A stretch of 64,000 nucleotides of DNA from Molanna angustata (Eukaryota > Arthropoda > Insecta > Trichoptera > Molannidae): contig OY754969.1 in assembly GCA_963576475.1 (NCBI GenBank), positions 22,293,216-22,357,215 on the forward strand, in the 5' to 3' direction. Within the stretch, counting starts at the first letter, position 1. Every line of letters begins with the position of its first letter. Shown here piece by piece: positions 22,437 to 34,476 of the stretch. A program made the position numbers and the translations under genes. Under the pieces are notes generated by a model. That model was not told where the DNA came from. It saw only the letters and a program-made list of their open reading frames with translations, and made no database searches.

Positions 22437-23929
22437 CTGTTTTATGCCCAATATATAAGGGTGGAAATAAGGAAGACATAGGTTGCTATAGGCCAATTAG
22501 CCTCCTAAACTCATTGTCAAAAGAAATCGAAGTAGCTGTAAAAAATAGACTAACAGAATTTCTGGATAAACATAAAATATTGTCCGACCTCCAGTTTGGT
22601 TTCCGTAAAAATATGGATTCTGAAGAGGCAATAGGATGTCTGACGGCGCGACAGGTTAGCATATTAGACAAGGGGAATAGATGTATCACTGTCTACATTG
22701 ACATTGCCAAAGCTTTCGATACGGTATCGCACAGGTTACTGCTGTCAAAACTAGCTGAAATGGGAATTTGTGGAGCAGTATATCGTTGGTTTACTGAGTA
22801 TCTTCTTGGCCGCGTATAAAAGACTAAAATAGGGGACTACTCTAAAGTCTGAAATTCAGTTTGGGGTGCCTCAGGGAAGTGTTTTAGGGCCATTTATGTT
22901 CCTGGTTTATATAAATAGCCTGATGAAGCTCAATATGTTGGAGACGTTGTATCTTTTGCAGATGACACAGCAGTTATTTTTAGTGATAAAACATGGGACG
23001 GCGTACATAAAAATCTGAAAAAGGCCTTAAATTGATTGAAAATTGGTTGGACAATAATCTACTTACACTAAATACAGACAAAACTGTTTACATGACCAAG
23101 AGTATAACAAACAGAGACGATGACTATCTAAATAACAAAAACTTGAAAATACATTCCTGTTTACAGAATCCCTCAGACGACTGTACACCTTATTTATGTG
23201 AATGCCCGAGCATTAAAAAAGTCTAAGACACTAAATACCTTGGAATAACTGTAAGACTTGACTGGAAACAACACATACAAAACACATCTGATAAAATAAG
23301 AAAAACTGTATTTATATTCAAAGAAATAAGAAACATGCTATCTCTAAAAACGTTAAAATCTATTTATTTTGTTCTTGTACAAAGTATACTAACATATGGA
23401 ATATTGGGTTGGGGGGAGCCACCTTAGCTGCCCTAGATCCGCTTATTAAAAACCAAAAAGCAGTTGTAAGGATAATAAATAAAAAAAACCATATAGACAT
23501 CCATCCGACCAACTGTTACGTGAATTTGGTGTACTTGACGTTAGACAAATATACACAAAAACAATTATACTTCATTACACCAAGCATCAACATCTGCTAA
23601 TACCATTGTCTCATCAACTTTCAACGAGATGTCGTAATGAAAAGCATTATAAGGTGCCCAGGACTAGAACAGAGTTTGCACATTGGCACTTCTCATTTTT
23701 GGCACCCAGGCTTTTTAACTCGGTTCATGATAAAAACTTTAACCTGAAGCAAATGATTGGTAATCCTGCACTTAAAGGATTGTTGGCGGATTGGTTATTA
23801 AGAATGGGAAGAAAGGATACTGAAAAGGCACTTACCTATGCCCCTGCCTAGTGCACAGACGAACAGGGAGTACGTGTTGGGTGTTGTGTGGGTGCAAAAC
23901 AGGCCACACTATATCTGATATTATTTTGT

Positions 23930-24255
23930 TTTATTTTATTTATATATTTTCTTTTTTTTTCGCCTTATTGATTGATATATTCTTGTCTTGTTATATATAT
24001 GTAAATCATTGTTTTGTTTTATTTTTTTTTGTTTTATTGTTTGATATATTCTTCCTCACTTCTATATAAATCATTGATTTGTTTTATTTTTAGCTTTATT
24101 GTTTGATATATTCTTCCTTACTTCTATATAAATCATTGTTTTGTTTTATTATTTTTTTTCTTTATTGTTTGATATATTCTTGCTAACTTCTATATAAATC
24201 TTTGTTTAGTTTTTTTTTGCTTGATTGATGTATTCTTGCTTACCTATATATAAAT
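23930..24255 (+). repeat. Tandem repeat in LINE 3' UTR, five units of 57-70 bp
   Basis: Each unit contains TTGATATATTCTTxC, CTATATAAATCATTG and TTTTGTTTTATT with variable T runs; unit landmarks at 23973, 24043, 24105, 24171 and 24228. Confidence 0.85.
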
Positions 24256-24589
24256 CATGTTATATAGAATGCATACTGTTGCGAAAACTGAATGAAATAC
24301 CAAAATATTGTGTAAATATGTATTAATGTGATTGTGAAATATTCTACCTCGGTACAGGTTAAGCCTAGTGAGGTGGATATAATAATATGCAAAAAAATAA
24401 TTTTGTAAATTATAATAAATAAATAGATAAATAAATAAAAAAATAAAATTACAAGCTGCTTCAGAACAGGTTTTTAACCTAGTGAAGCAGTTTACGTTCC
24501 GCATCTAGTTCTTAAGTATTTTTTTTGTAAAAAAAATTGTATTGTTAAATTTTGATGTGTAGGTACATACATATAAAGTGAATATTATT

Positions 24590-24695
24590 TCTTATTTATT
24601 TATTTATTTTAGTCTCATTGTACATATAATTAGTACACTGGCGGGCTTATTGCCTGATGACAATTTCTTTCAACCAACCAGAGTAAATGTAAATT
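24590..24695 (-). repeat. CR1-like LINE 3' tail
   Basis: Reverse complement matches the end of the LINE at 54780-55680: GGTTGxTTGAAAGAAATTG, GCAATAAGCCCGCCAGTG and (AAAT)n. Confidence 0.75.
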
Positions 24696-24867
24696 TCTTA
24701 TGTTACAAATAAAAAAAAATAATTATCCACTACTATGGAAATGTAGTTAAAAGTTATGGAAGAGTTATGTGTGTTGTTATATAAGTTTTTAAGCATATAA
24801 AAAGTTTTAGCTACAGTGCAAAAAGTGTATAGGTACCACGAATTTATATTCGTTTTTTTAATTGGTA

Positions 24868-25014
24868 GAGAGGGCAAGTCCCGTTCCATGGTAACCCATA
24901 TTGTGGCGATAAAACTTATATAGCAAGAGTATTTATTCTATAAAGAAAATTTAAAAAATCAAATATCTAAATGGAGGATTTTCATTCCGCAGTTTGACCG
25001 GACTTGCCCCCCTG
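24868..25014. mobile_element. Fold-back MITE, family F, diverged copy
   Basis: Left end GGGCAAGTCCCGTTCCATGG; right end, reverse complement, GGGGGGCAAGTCCGGTCAAA followed by a CGGAATGAAAATCCTCC-like block. The arms no longer pair well internally, but the ends match family F. Confidence 0.55.
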
Positions 25015-25615
25015 ATCTATGAAGAAAAATATCATGTATTCATCAAGGGGTTGAAGTTTTTTTTCACATTTTCAAAGTGTTATTGTTTAAGTACCTCTCA
25101 TTTACATTGTTTTACAGCAGATTATGTATTTTTCGTAAACATGTTCTGTATTTCAATTTAAAACAACATATTATTTATTTAATTTTCAAGTATTTATAAC
25201 ACATAATACTTCGTCATTTTGTACTCCTTCTCCTAGTAAACTTTAACTGGCATCTCAAACTCCTCAGTATGTTTCAAAAGGGGTCCGAATTTTTCAAATC
25301 AAGAATTAATATATAGAATATCGGATATACTTTTATCAACCGCAAAAAAACTGTCTCACAAATAAATAAGAAGAAGCGGTTGCTTCGAAACTGGTCATAC
25401 CAAATAACTCATTCGTGATTTAAATAAAATGTAGGTATTGGAAAAAAAAAATATTCTTAGTGATTTTTTTAGCATAATTACGTATGGCGTTGGTGGGTAA
25501 CTACCTATTATAAAATTTTGTTTCAATATCATCAGTATCATCAGCCAAACTATGTACCTACAAGTTCAATCGACGTCAAATTATAATAAATTGCATTCGA
25601 TTGCATTTTTTTTTA
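25015..25615. other. AT-rich stretch, nothing recognised
   Basis: No gene or defined repeat seen. Confidence 0.4.
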
Positions 25616-25849
25616 TCGGCCTTCGTGACTCAGTTGGTTGGATATCTTACTGCTGATCCAAGGGTTCCGGATTCGATTCCCGGTGGAGACACAGTTTTTA
25701 ATTGTGTTTTCAGCCTGGATCTGTGAGACGATTAATATCGTAAGTCTCCAGAATGTGGCAACTTGTTATTGGGTGCGTTTTAAATAAATATTTGACATAG
25801 TACCTGTTAGCTGCCCGAGAAGCTACATAAAAAAATAATAAAAAAAAAT
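25616..25849 (+). repeat. SINE S1, full-length copy
   Basis: tRNA-like head with A box (TGACTCAGTTGG) and B box (GATTCGATTCC) of a pol III promoter, then body GTGGAGACACAGTTTTTAAT, CTGTGAGACGATTAATATCG, CCAGAATGTGGCAACTTG, ending GAGAAGCTACAT and A-rich. Other copies: 31238-31472, 33410-33638 (minus), 33932-34141, tails at 7440 and 49395. Confidence 0.9.
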
Positions 25850-26137
25850 ACAATCATGTTCTGCAAATTTGAATATTTTTTTGTTTGTTTAAATCCAGAT
25901 GTACAATAGGAATGGGCTTCATGCTAAATTTGTTGTGAAGATTAAGTATTGATCACAACACCGTCGCGTCGTTTTGTAATGTTTAGATATAAAACATTAA
26001 GTTACAGGTAAAATCTCAGATTTACGACGGATTAGACAATACCAAACAAAAAATATATTCGTAAAAACCTACCAATGTATGTACCAAAGTTTCTCAGAAA
26101 ATTAATTATTGTGATACGGATAAGCCTACTTACCGTT

Positions 26138-26660
26138 TTTACTCCTCACTAACACAAGGTGATATAGTGGGGAGTTATGATTTCGCAATTTTTAAGGGTA
26201 TTTTTTTTTTGCAGATTATCAACTAGTATCATGCTGAGATTGTATTCTGAAAGTTTCATCACAATGTATCTGTGTGTGTGTGCAGTGTGCTATGTGCTAT
26301 GTACGGCGTGTTCATTTTACTTTATCGATTATAGACTAAAGTACTCAATCGATTCTATTCAAATTTTGCAAATTTGTATATCTAATGCTCACTTAGATCC
26401 CATTAGATTTTGAACGATATATGAATAGTGCTTCTCAATTTTTTTAACTGTCAAATATTTCAAAGTGACCCCAAGCTCAGGAAACTTAAAATTTGAAATT
26501 TTTATTTTCAAATAGGTAAAAAGGCTCATCACTTTCATAAAATGGCATTCAAGAAATATCAACTTTTCATAATAAAATAAAAAAATAATTAAACAAACTC
26601 ATTTCATAAAATCGCTGAAAATTTTCCATACAAAATTTGAGTACGGAACATCTTTGACTA
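26138..26660 (+). repeat. Repeat family A copy, 3' end lost
   Basis: Begins ACTCCTCACTAACACAAGG, TGATATAGTGGGGAGTTATG, continues through TTTGCAGATTATCAACTAG, TTCTGAAAGTTTCATCACAA and GTGACCCCAAGCTCAGG, then breaks off before the TAGTGAGGAGT end. Confidence 0.8.
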
Positions 26661-26914
26661 GGTATATACCAAAGACCTTATAATAATATATACTGACTAA
26701 AGGTAATATATTAACATTATTATTGTGAAATTTGCTCTGTTTATGTTAAATTATTATTTAATTTTACTCTTTTACATCATTTTTCATAATATCTTATATG
26801 AATATTAGGAAAATGTTTATTTTATCAGTTTTTTTTAGAAACCGAACGTCATGATAGTTTATTTTCTAGGAATATACTAGTTACAAATAAATATTTTGTG
26901 TTTTTTTACATACA

Positions 26915-27265
26915 TACTATCATGCCTTGTTCATATTGAGGTAGGCAGAGAGAACTGAGCGCCATACTTTCCTTTCCTGATATACTTTTCTCGCTTCACT
27001 TAATCCAAACATTGCCTCATGCACACTCTCCTACTATCTACACATCAGATTCCATTCATGTGATTTAAATGAGTCTTTCTCGACCGACCTCTATCTCTTA
27101 TTCCGCATCTTTTAGCCATATATAATTTTTTTGTCAACTGTTCTTCATCTGTTCTTTCTATGTGGCCGAACCACTTAAGGACATATATTATATTTTTATT
27201 TTGCATGTGGTGTCCTTTTCCAACATACATTCTGTTCTTGTGCTTACTTTTTTTATTCAATCACA
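26915..27265 (-). pseudogene. RTE-like LINE 3' end fragment
   Basis: Minus frame gives VLKWFGHIERTDEEQLTKK, then GIRDRGRSRKTHLNHMNGI, followed by a degraded terminus and the noncoding end that ends near CATGATAGTATGTATG. Same family as 13555-13965. Confidence 0.75.
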
Positions 27266-28222
<957 letters not shown>

Positions 28223-28424
28223 AAAATAGAAATAGAATAATGTTTATAAAGAAATGCTTTTACTCATAAGCAAAATTTGAATGAAAAACAGCTTTTGTTA
28301 TACTGAATGAGGGCAATATAGAAATATTATTTTCAATATTTGTCTTGTTTGTAGTAAATCATTTGTCTAATTTAATTATTATATTTATAAAATTTCTCAT
28401 ACCTAATGTATGTGATTCATATAC

Positions 28425-29495
28425 ATACCATAATGCCATGATCCTCACATGGTAGACAGAGAAAACTGAATGCCACATATCTTGACACACAATCATCGCC
28501 TCGTCAACATTCATACACCTTCTTATACATGTTTATCTGTTCTTCACGCTTCTAACCTTTTCGTCTTTCAAAATACCATTCACATGGTCATGGCGGCATT
28601 GATTTCTCATTTCATTCCTATGCGCATTGTATATTTTCTTCGTCAGGCATTCCTCATTCATTCTCCCCATGTGGCCAATTAATGAATGAAATGAATTCAT
28701 CATTTTCATTCTATTAATGACATCTATCTTCATCTTAAATTCTATTACAGATTCATCTTAGTGATCTCATTTAAACTGCATTTATTCTGCTTTCATGTGA
28801 CTTCTGCCATGTCCAGGTTTCACTTGCATACATCAAGGTTGGCACTTTTAAGATAGCGTTATCAATGGCATCTTTAGCATCCTTTGATATGTTGCGGTCA
28901 TTCATAACTGGTCTAAGTGCTCCATTCCCTCTGTTTCTTGCCATAACTCTTCTTTCGATCTCCTTATCAATCCGTCCATTCCGGTGTTCCGTTGCTTCCC
29001 AAATAGACATATTCGTCTACTTGCTTGAGCCATTTGTTCTCTAATTTTATTTGGTACGCTGTTCTGCTATCACTCTTTTGAAACACCATTTGAACTTCGA
29101 TTTGCTGGCATCCATTCTCAGTACGTTCTCTTTACATCCTTCATATACTATACTTACTGAATTGTCAACGTTTTGACATTTCTCATATACCTACTAAAAT
29201 TCAGACAGATAAATTTAGACGAATCGGAATGGGACATATTATGAATATTTCGATTTGTGTGATAGATTTTGTATTATAATGAATTATTGTGTTGTTTTTC
29301 TTTTTAATTGTTGTTGTTTAATACGAGTTTTATGTTTTATTTTTACCATATTTTTATAATGGCTAAGAGGCCGTGTATGTGAATATAAATAAATAAATTT
29401 CAGACCCTTGCTATCCTCCATAAAAGTTCTGATGCAACATTCAACGTATAGATTGAAGAGCCATGGAGATAGCATGCACCCCATTATTTATAGAG
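28425..29495 (-). pseudogene. RTE-like LINE ORF2, RT to 3' end, with internal insertion
   Basis: Minus-strand order: QGCMLSPWLFNLYVECCIR-like block (29484-29400), an unrelated AT-rich insertion with an (AAAT)n end (about 29140-29395), VLRMDASKSK, then KIDKEIERRVMARNRGNGAL, LMYASETWTWQKSHESRINA, HSLIGHMGRMNEECLTKK and VNGILKDEKVRSVKNR, ending in the CATGATGGTATG-like terminus. SPWLFNLY belongs to the RT domain; the later blocks to the C-terminal region. Several frameshifts. Confidence 0.8.
29140..29395 (+). repeat. Insertion in the RTE-like LINE, containing a repeat C piece
   Basis: Starts with TTTTGACATTTCTCATATAC, CTAAAATTCAGACAGATAAA, a piece also seen at 53570-53735 and 63505-63700, and ends ATATAAATAAATAAA. 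Probably a small retroposon with a tailed 3' end. Confidence 0.5.
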
Positions 29496-29534
29496 AACTA
29501 TGTTGTTACTGTGTCGGTGACACAAACACGTGAT

Positions 29535-30430
29535 ATTCAGTAGTGGCCAAAAGAATGGAAACTTTTTATTTTGACTACATTTTTCAACTTACTAGGTGAT
29601 TCATTTTACTTTTTCATTGAAATTTTATTGCAATCTTATTGTTTTTAATGACAAATATTTTCTTTTGTTTATTTCGCAAGAAACAATAAATATTTTCTTA
29701 ATTATTTTAACTTTTTTTTACAAAATTAGTTAATCCTTTCTAATTTGTCTCATAATGAGTTGTAAGGAACATATGCCTTACTATTTGATGATATGAATCA
29801 TCATTATTACTCACATTTTTTTCTGGAAATTTGTTTTTTTGATGTCTGTGATCATTAGAAAGTAATTATTGAGGATATTTGAAATCCTATCTAAGCAAGA
29901 GCTATTAGTCTGTCGTTCGTCCTGTACTGTGTCATTTGTAAGTGGTTGGAGTGTTTTTTCAAGTTCTGAGATTATTTTATTCTGAAACTTCTTCTGAAAC
30001 ATGCTTGGAGGCTACTGGTCACCTACAAAATGTAGTAGAGCAGTTACCCTGCGAGAAGAGGGATATACATATAAACAAATTGCTGAAAAGTTGGGACACA
30101 GAGCGTCCAAGTCTGGAGTTCAAAGGTCTGCGAGAAGTTCAAAGTCTCCAAAAGTTTACACAATGCTGTAAAATCTGGCAGAAACCAGAAGACGTTATTG
30201 ATAGACGACAGAAGGATAACGAAATTAGCTCTTCAAGACCGTAGATCTACTTCGAGTGATATCCAACACATCCTTGCTGAGAGTGGTATAATTGTAAGCG
30301 ATAGGACGATTCGACGACGCCTAGTCAACAATGGATTAAGGGCCAGAAGGCCAAGAAAAAAGCTTACTTGAATAGTAAACAAAGGGAAAAAAGACTCATA
30401 GTTTTTTCAAGTCAAGTTTGTTCAAAATGC
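29535..30430 (+). pseudogene. Tc1-like transposon 5' part with decayed transposase
   Basis: CAGTAGTGGCCAAAAGAATG at 29535 resembles a Tc1-like inverted terminal repeat. From about 30010, peptide blocks in shifting frames read VTLREEGYTYKQIAEKLGH, SGVQRSAR, VYTMLxNLAETRRRY/NAVKSGRNQKT, DDRRITKLALQDRRSTSSDI, GIIVSDRTIRRRLVNNGLRA, RRPRKKAYLNSKQREKRL. This is the paired HTH DNA-binding half of a Tc1 transposase. The DDE domain and right terminal repeat were not found. Confidence 0.75.
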
Positions 30431-31237
30431 AGAAAAATATCAATAAACATTAGGTTTCCGTTGATTTAATTCACGTATAAAACTTTTTTAACGCACGTGA
30501 TATTTATCTTAACTAACATGTAACTTCATCATGTATTAGGATGTTTTAATAAATCATATTATATTCAATTACTAGATTCAGCGTTTTATGTTCTCTTAAT
30601 TTCTCCCAAATGTAAAACAAAATGTTTAATTTTGTTTTATAAAAGTCTGTACTTAACATCTATAAAACATATTGTCATATAAAAGGAATATAACAGGTTC
30701 ATCGACAACTACATATTATGTTTTATAAAAGTTTTTGTTTTTCATTTATAAAACCAACTGTTGAATAATATAAACGTCACACTAATAATTTTATGTCCTA
30801 TTGAAGTCATCCATAATACCACTATACAATCGTCTATTAAAGTTTTTTCTAAAACGTTTATAGGCCAATAAGTTGTTTAGATGTTATAATAATACCCTTT
30901 TTATGACGATATTGTCTTTTTAAAAATCTTTATACAACTGAAATCTTTTTATGACATACAGCTTTGTTAAGTTAACATTTCGATTAAGACCATTATGTGA
31001 TCCTTGTATAATTACGTTGCAAAAACGTTTATGGGACGTTGCAATTAGACTATTTAGTTAGACGACTTAACCGTCAGATGTACAACGTCTATACGACTAA
31101 CAGAGTTAGTTAATAACCACTATAAAACTCCTATACGACTAAAAGTCATAGGTATAACTCTTATTTATACGACTTGTTTGCTAGTTGGATTGTCTCTGGG
31201 GGAAACATAAAATTAAAATAGTCGCATCATTTCTATC
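30431..31237. repeat. AT-rich block with quasi-periodic TATAAAA/TATACGACT motifs
   Basis: Motifs such as TTTATAAAAGT, CTATAAAAC and CTATACGACTAA recur irregularly every 25-60 bp between 30640 and 31180. It looks like an old internal repeat of an unidentified element. No coding. Confidence 0.35.
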
Positions 31238-31472
31238 TTCGGCCTTCGTGGCTCAGTTGATTAGGTATCTGACTACTGATCCAAGGGTCCCAGATTCGAT
31301 TCCCGGTGGAGACACAGTTTTTAATTGTGTTTTAAGTCTGGCTCTGTGAGACGATTAATACCATAAGCAGATCGTAAGTCTCCAGAATGTGGCAGCTTGT
31401 TATTGGTGCATGTTAAATAATTATTTGACATTGTACCTGTTAGTTGCCCGTGAAGCTACATAAAACAAAAAG
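31238..31472 (+). repeat. SINE S1, full-length copy
   Basis: A box GTGGCTCAGTTGATTAGG, B box GATTCGATTCCCGG; same body and end as 25616-25849. Confidence 0.9.
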
Positions 31473-31667
31473 TTATAATATAATATTATGCTGATTAATT
31501 ATTTAAATGTTTTATCAAATGACAGAACGAACGCGTATAATATCTGTCAAATGACAAATGTCAACCACGGTGGACGGTGCTGCCAGGACTTAAATTTTTA
31601 GATATTATTGGAGAGTTGCACGAAAAAAATATGAATCCTTATGAAGAAGGGGTTGAACTTAACATTG

Positions 31668-32222
31668 TTTTTACTCCTCACTACCCCAAGGGGATTTATG
31701 AATTCGTAATTTTTAAGGTAATTTTTTATTGCAGATTATCAACTAGTATCATGCTGGGATTGTATTCTGAAAGTTTTATCACAATGTATCTGTGTGTGTG
31801 TGCTGTGTACTATAATATGCTACGTACGGCGTGTTTATTCTAGATTATCGATTATAGACTAAAGTGCTCATTCGATTATTTTCAAATTTTGCAAATTTGT
31901 ATATCAAAAACTCGCATAGACCTCATTAGATTTTGAAGGATATCTGAATAGTGCTTCTCATTTTTTTTAACTGTCAAATATTTCAAAGTGACTCCCATGC
32001 TCAGGAAACTCGAAATTTGTTATTTTTATTTTCAAATTGCTAAAAGGGCACATCACTTACATAAAATGTCATTAATAAATATCAATTTTTCATAATAATA
32101 TATTTAAATAATAAAAGAATTAAACTCACTCATTTCATAAAATTGCCGAAAACTTTCTATAGAAACTTTGAATACTCTATAGTGACTTGTTAGTGAGGAG
32201 TTTAGCGTTGGCCACAACCCAC
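31668..32222 (+). repeat. Repeat family A, most complete copy
   Basis: Begins TTTTTACTCCTCACTACCCC, AAGGGGATTTATGAATTCG; ends GACTTGTTAGTGAGGAGTTT, AGCGTTGGCCACAACCCACT, CGTTTTT. About 555 bp. No shared open frame among copies. Confidence 0.85.
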
Positions 32223-32320
32223 TCGTTTTTCTTATTTTTGACATTTCTTCATAAAAAAATGATGGGGTGCTTCGTGATTTTAGTCACCTAACCGGATACG
32301 AACCGAGCTTAACTATCTTG

Positions 32321-32486
32321 GGTGATGGTAGAGGGGTTAGCGCGCTGGATTAGTAATCCAATGGTCGCGAGTTCGAATCCTGCCACGACCGATCGTTCAC
32401 CTATAGCACACGCATTTGCTTAATTTAAGGAATGTATGAGGATGTATAGGTATGTCGTATGTAGGTACTTGTTACAAGGACATATT
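32321..32486 (+). repeat. SINE S2 (tRNA-Thr-derived)
   Basis: Head can fold as a tRNA: A box TAGAGGGGTTAGCGCGCTGG, anticodon arm GGATT-AGT-AATCC (reading Thr), B box GAGTTCGAATCCTGCC, then a shared tail TTCACCTATAGCACACGC and CTTGTTACAAGGACATATT. The tail, the imperfect acceptor stem and four copies identify it as a SINE and not a tRNA gene. Confidence 0.85.
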
Positions 32487-32589
32487 AAGTACGTCAGTCA
32501 GTAACTTTGGATGGGTTGACGGAAAAGAGTCAAGTGCGCTGGATTGTATTTACATAAGTAGGTACATTGTGTGTATGGCAGTATTTTCA

Positions 32590-32886
32590 TACGAGGGCAC
32601 CGGCTTAGAATCGTGCTTCCACTTTTTTCTCTTGTGTTATCTTTATTTTCGGATGTCCCGTAAAGCCGGGTAGGTAATCGAAAATACAAAAGGAAAAATA
32701 ACATCTCACATAGCTCAGCAAAGAGGTTCACCACCCATTATGAATGTTGCCTTTTCAGGTGGGATGAGATTGGTGTGTGCGTATAAACGCATGTGTCATG
32801 CTTCCTTTTATTAAGAAATGCTTACCCGCACACCTGTTGCTAGAAACCTCAAATTCTGGGATATGCCGTGATGGTATGAATGAATA
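32590..32886 (+). repeat. Repeat family B copy
   Basis: Full-length plus-strand copy from CACCGGCTTAGAATCGTGC to GCCGTGATGGTATGAATGAA. Confidence 0.8.
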
Positions 32887-33409
32887 AATGTATTTAAAAA
32901 AATATGTATATACAAAAAAAATAGAATGAAAATAAATTGAATAGGTATGTACCTAAGTTGCACTCCTCTCCTATCCTCTGCATGTTGAAGCACGCTTCCT
33001 TGTTGTGGTAAGCCGCTTTACACCAGGAACAGCTCAAAGCTACAATCTCCTTTGAGCTGAACGAAAGTTTGGCTTGGAGGGACTGTAACAAAAACAAAAT
33101 AAATATATGTAGGTATCTTCAATGTACTTAAACATTATTTATTTATTTGGTTTATTTGGGACAATAACAGCATTATTAACTAATATGAATATAAAACAAT
33201 GAGTAATAAATCAAGGCCAAAAAAAACTGTCCACAAAGTACGTATTTACAGTTGATTCTGAAAAAAGATTAATATTATATATTAAAAACTAAAAAAAAAA
33301 ATATACATGACAAAAGCAACAAGGATAATGACGGAGATGGGGGAGGAACTGTAGGAATAGAAATAGAAAAGTGGAGGAATGTGAGAGGTAGAGAAACTAT
33401 GGTATTTAT
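32887..33409. other. AT-rich stretch, nothing recognised
   Basis: No gene or defined repeat seen apart from short A runs. Confidence 0.4.
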
Positions 33410-33638
33410 TTAATTTATTTATTTAATATTGCTTCTCGGGCAACTAACAGGTGCTATGTCAAATATTAATTTGACACGCACCCAATAACAAGTTGCCACA
33501 TTCTGGAGACTTACGATATTAATCGTCTCACAGATCCAGACTGAAAACACAATTAAAAACTGTGTCTCCACCGGGAATCGAACCCGGGACCTTTGGATCA
33601 GCAGTCAGATACCCAACCAACTGAGCCACGGAGGCCGA
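33410..33638 (-). repeat. SINE S1, full-length copy
   Basis: Reverse complement starts TCGGCCTCCGTGGCTCAGTT with B box GGGTTCGATTCCCGG; the best-preserved head of the family. Confidence 0.92.
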
Positions 33639-33931
33639 CATGGTATACAATTATATCAATTAGCAATGTTTTATTTTAGATATCTTTAAATGTTGAGTGA
33701 GAAAATCAAATATTGTTTGAATAATGCATTTAAAACATGATTTGAAATTAAATTAAAACAAATCCAACAAATAAAAAAAAGATAACAATTTTTCTGCGTA
33801 AGGTGGAATAATATATTTTTCTTTTTGTAAATGATACAAACAAGTATTATATATTACACACTGGCAATATCAATAAATCAAAGAATTTTTCCAGGATAAA
33901 CATAAAAATCGTAAGAAATAAATTGACAAAA

Positions 33932-34141
33932 TCGGCCTTGGTGGCTCATTTGGGTAGGGTATCAGACTTCTGATCCAAAGGTCCCGGGTTAGATTCCCGA
34001 CGGAGATACAGTTTTTAATTGTGTTTTCAGTCTATATCTGTGAATTCTTCAGAAAATGGCAATATATGTTATTGGGTGCGTGTTTAATTGATATTTGACA
34101 CAGTATCTGTTAGTTGCCCGAGAAGTAATGTAAAATAAAAT
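33932..34141 (+). repeat. SINE S1, diverged copy
   Basis: Starts TCGGCCTTGGTGGCTCATTT; B box changed to GGGTTAGATTCCCGA. It abuts the fold-back element at 34142. Confidence 0.85.
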
Positions 34142-34476
34142 ATAGAGACGAATTTGGAATATTATTGAAGAACCAGGAACTCAAAGAATCCTTCAGGGCT
34201 TACGACCTGCCATCGGCTGGTTTACGTGATCACTTTATGCCCTTGCGCAACGTTCAGCAATTATACATTCTTATTGAGTTCCTTAATCAATGCAAATTTG
34301 AATGTTTTTTATATTTTAATAATGACAAACAGATCGTTTGAAAATAAGCAATTTTTACTATTGGCATCTACGAAGTAACTATAGAGTAATCACGTAAACC
34401 AGCTGATGACAGGTCGTGAGCCCTCTAGGTGCTTTGAGTTCCTGGTTCTTCTGTAATATTCCAATTTCGTCTCTAT
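34142..34476. mobile_element. Fold-back element with about 100-bp inverted terminal repeats
   Basis: Ends ATAGAGACGAATTTGGAATA (left) and ATAGAGACGAAATTGGAATA (right, reverse complement), followed in both by GAAGAACCAGGAACTCAAAG, GGCTxACGACCTGxCATC and GCTGGTTTACGTGAT. Related end pieces lie in 37923-37985 and 48590-48675. Confidence 0.85.

Larger units (their letters stand above)
22401..24445 (+). pseudogene. Jockey/CR1-like LINE, RT domain to 3' end, decayed
   Basis: Plus-strand blocks in order: CYRPISLLNSLSKEIE, LSDLQFGFRKNMDSEEAI, ITVYIDIAKAFDTVSHRLL, FADDTAVIF, a YLGITVRLDWKQHIQ block, LVQSILTYGILGWGGATL and QKAVVRIINKKNHIDIH. These are RT motifs (fingers, catalytic D in IDIAKAFD, ADD) and the post-RT domain. 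At least six stops or frameshifts (for example 22817, 23033, 23223) kill it. The 3' UTR holds five degenerate 57-70-bp units (23930-24255), and the element ends in (AATA)n at 24415-24445. Confidence 0.9.

Noticed and set aside
32321..32395. Functional tRNA-Thr gene (also at 38226)
   Set aside because: Head folds imperfectly, the acceptor stem does not close, and each copy continues into the same SINE tail.
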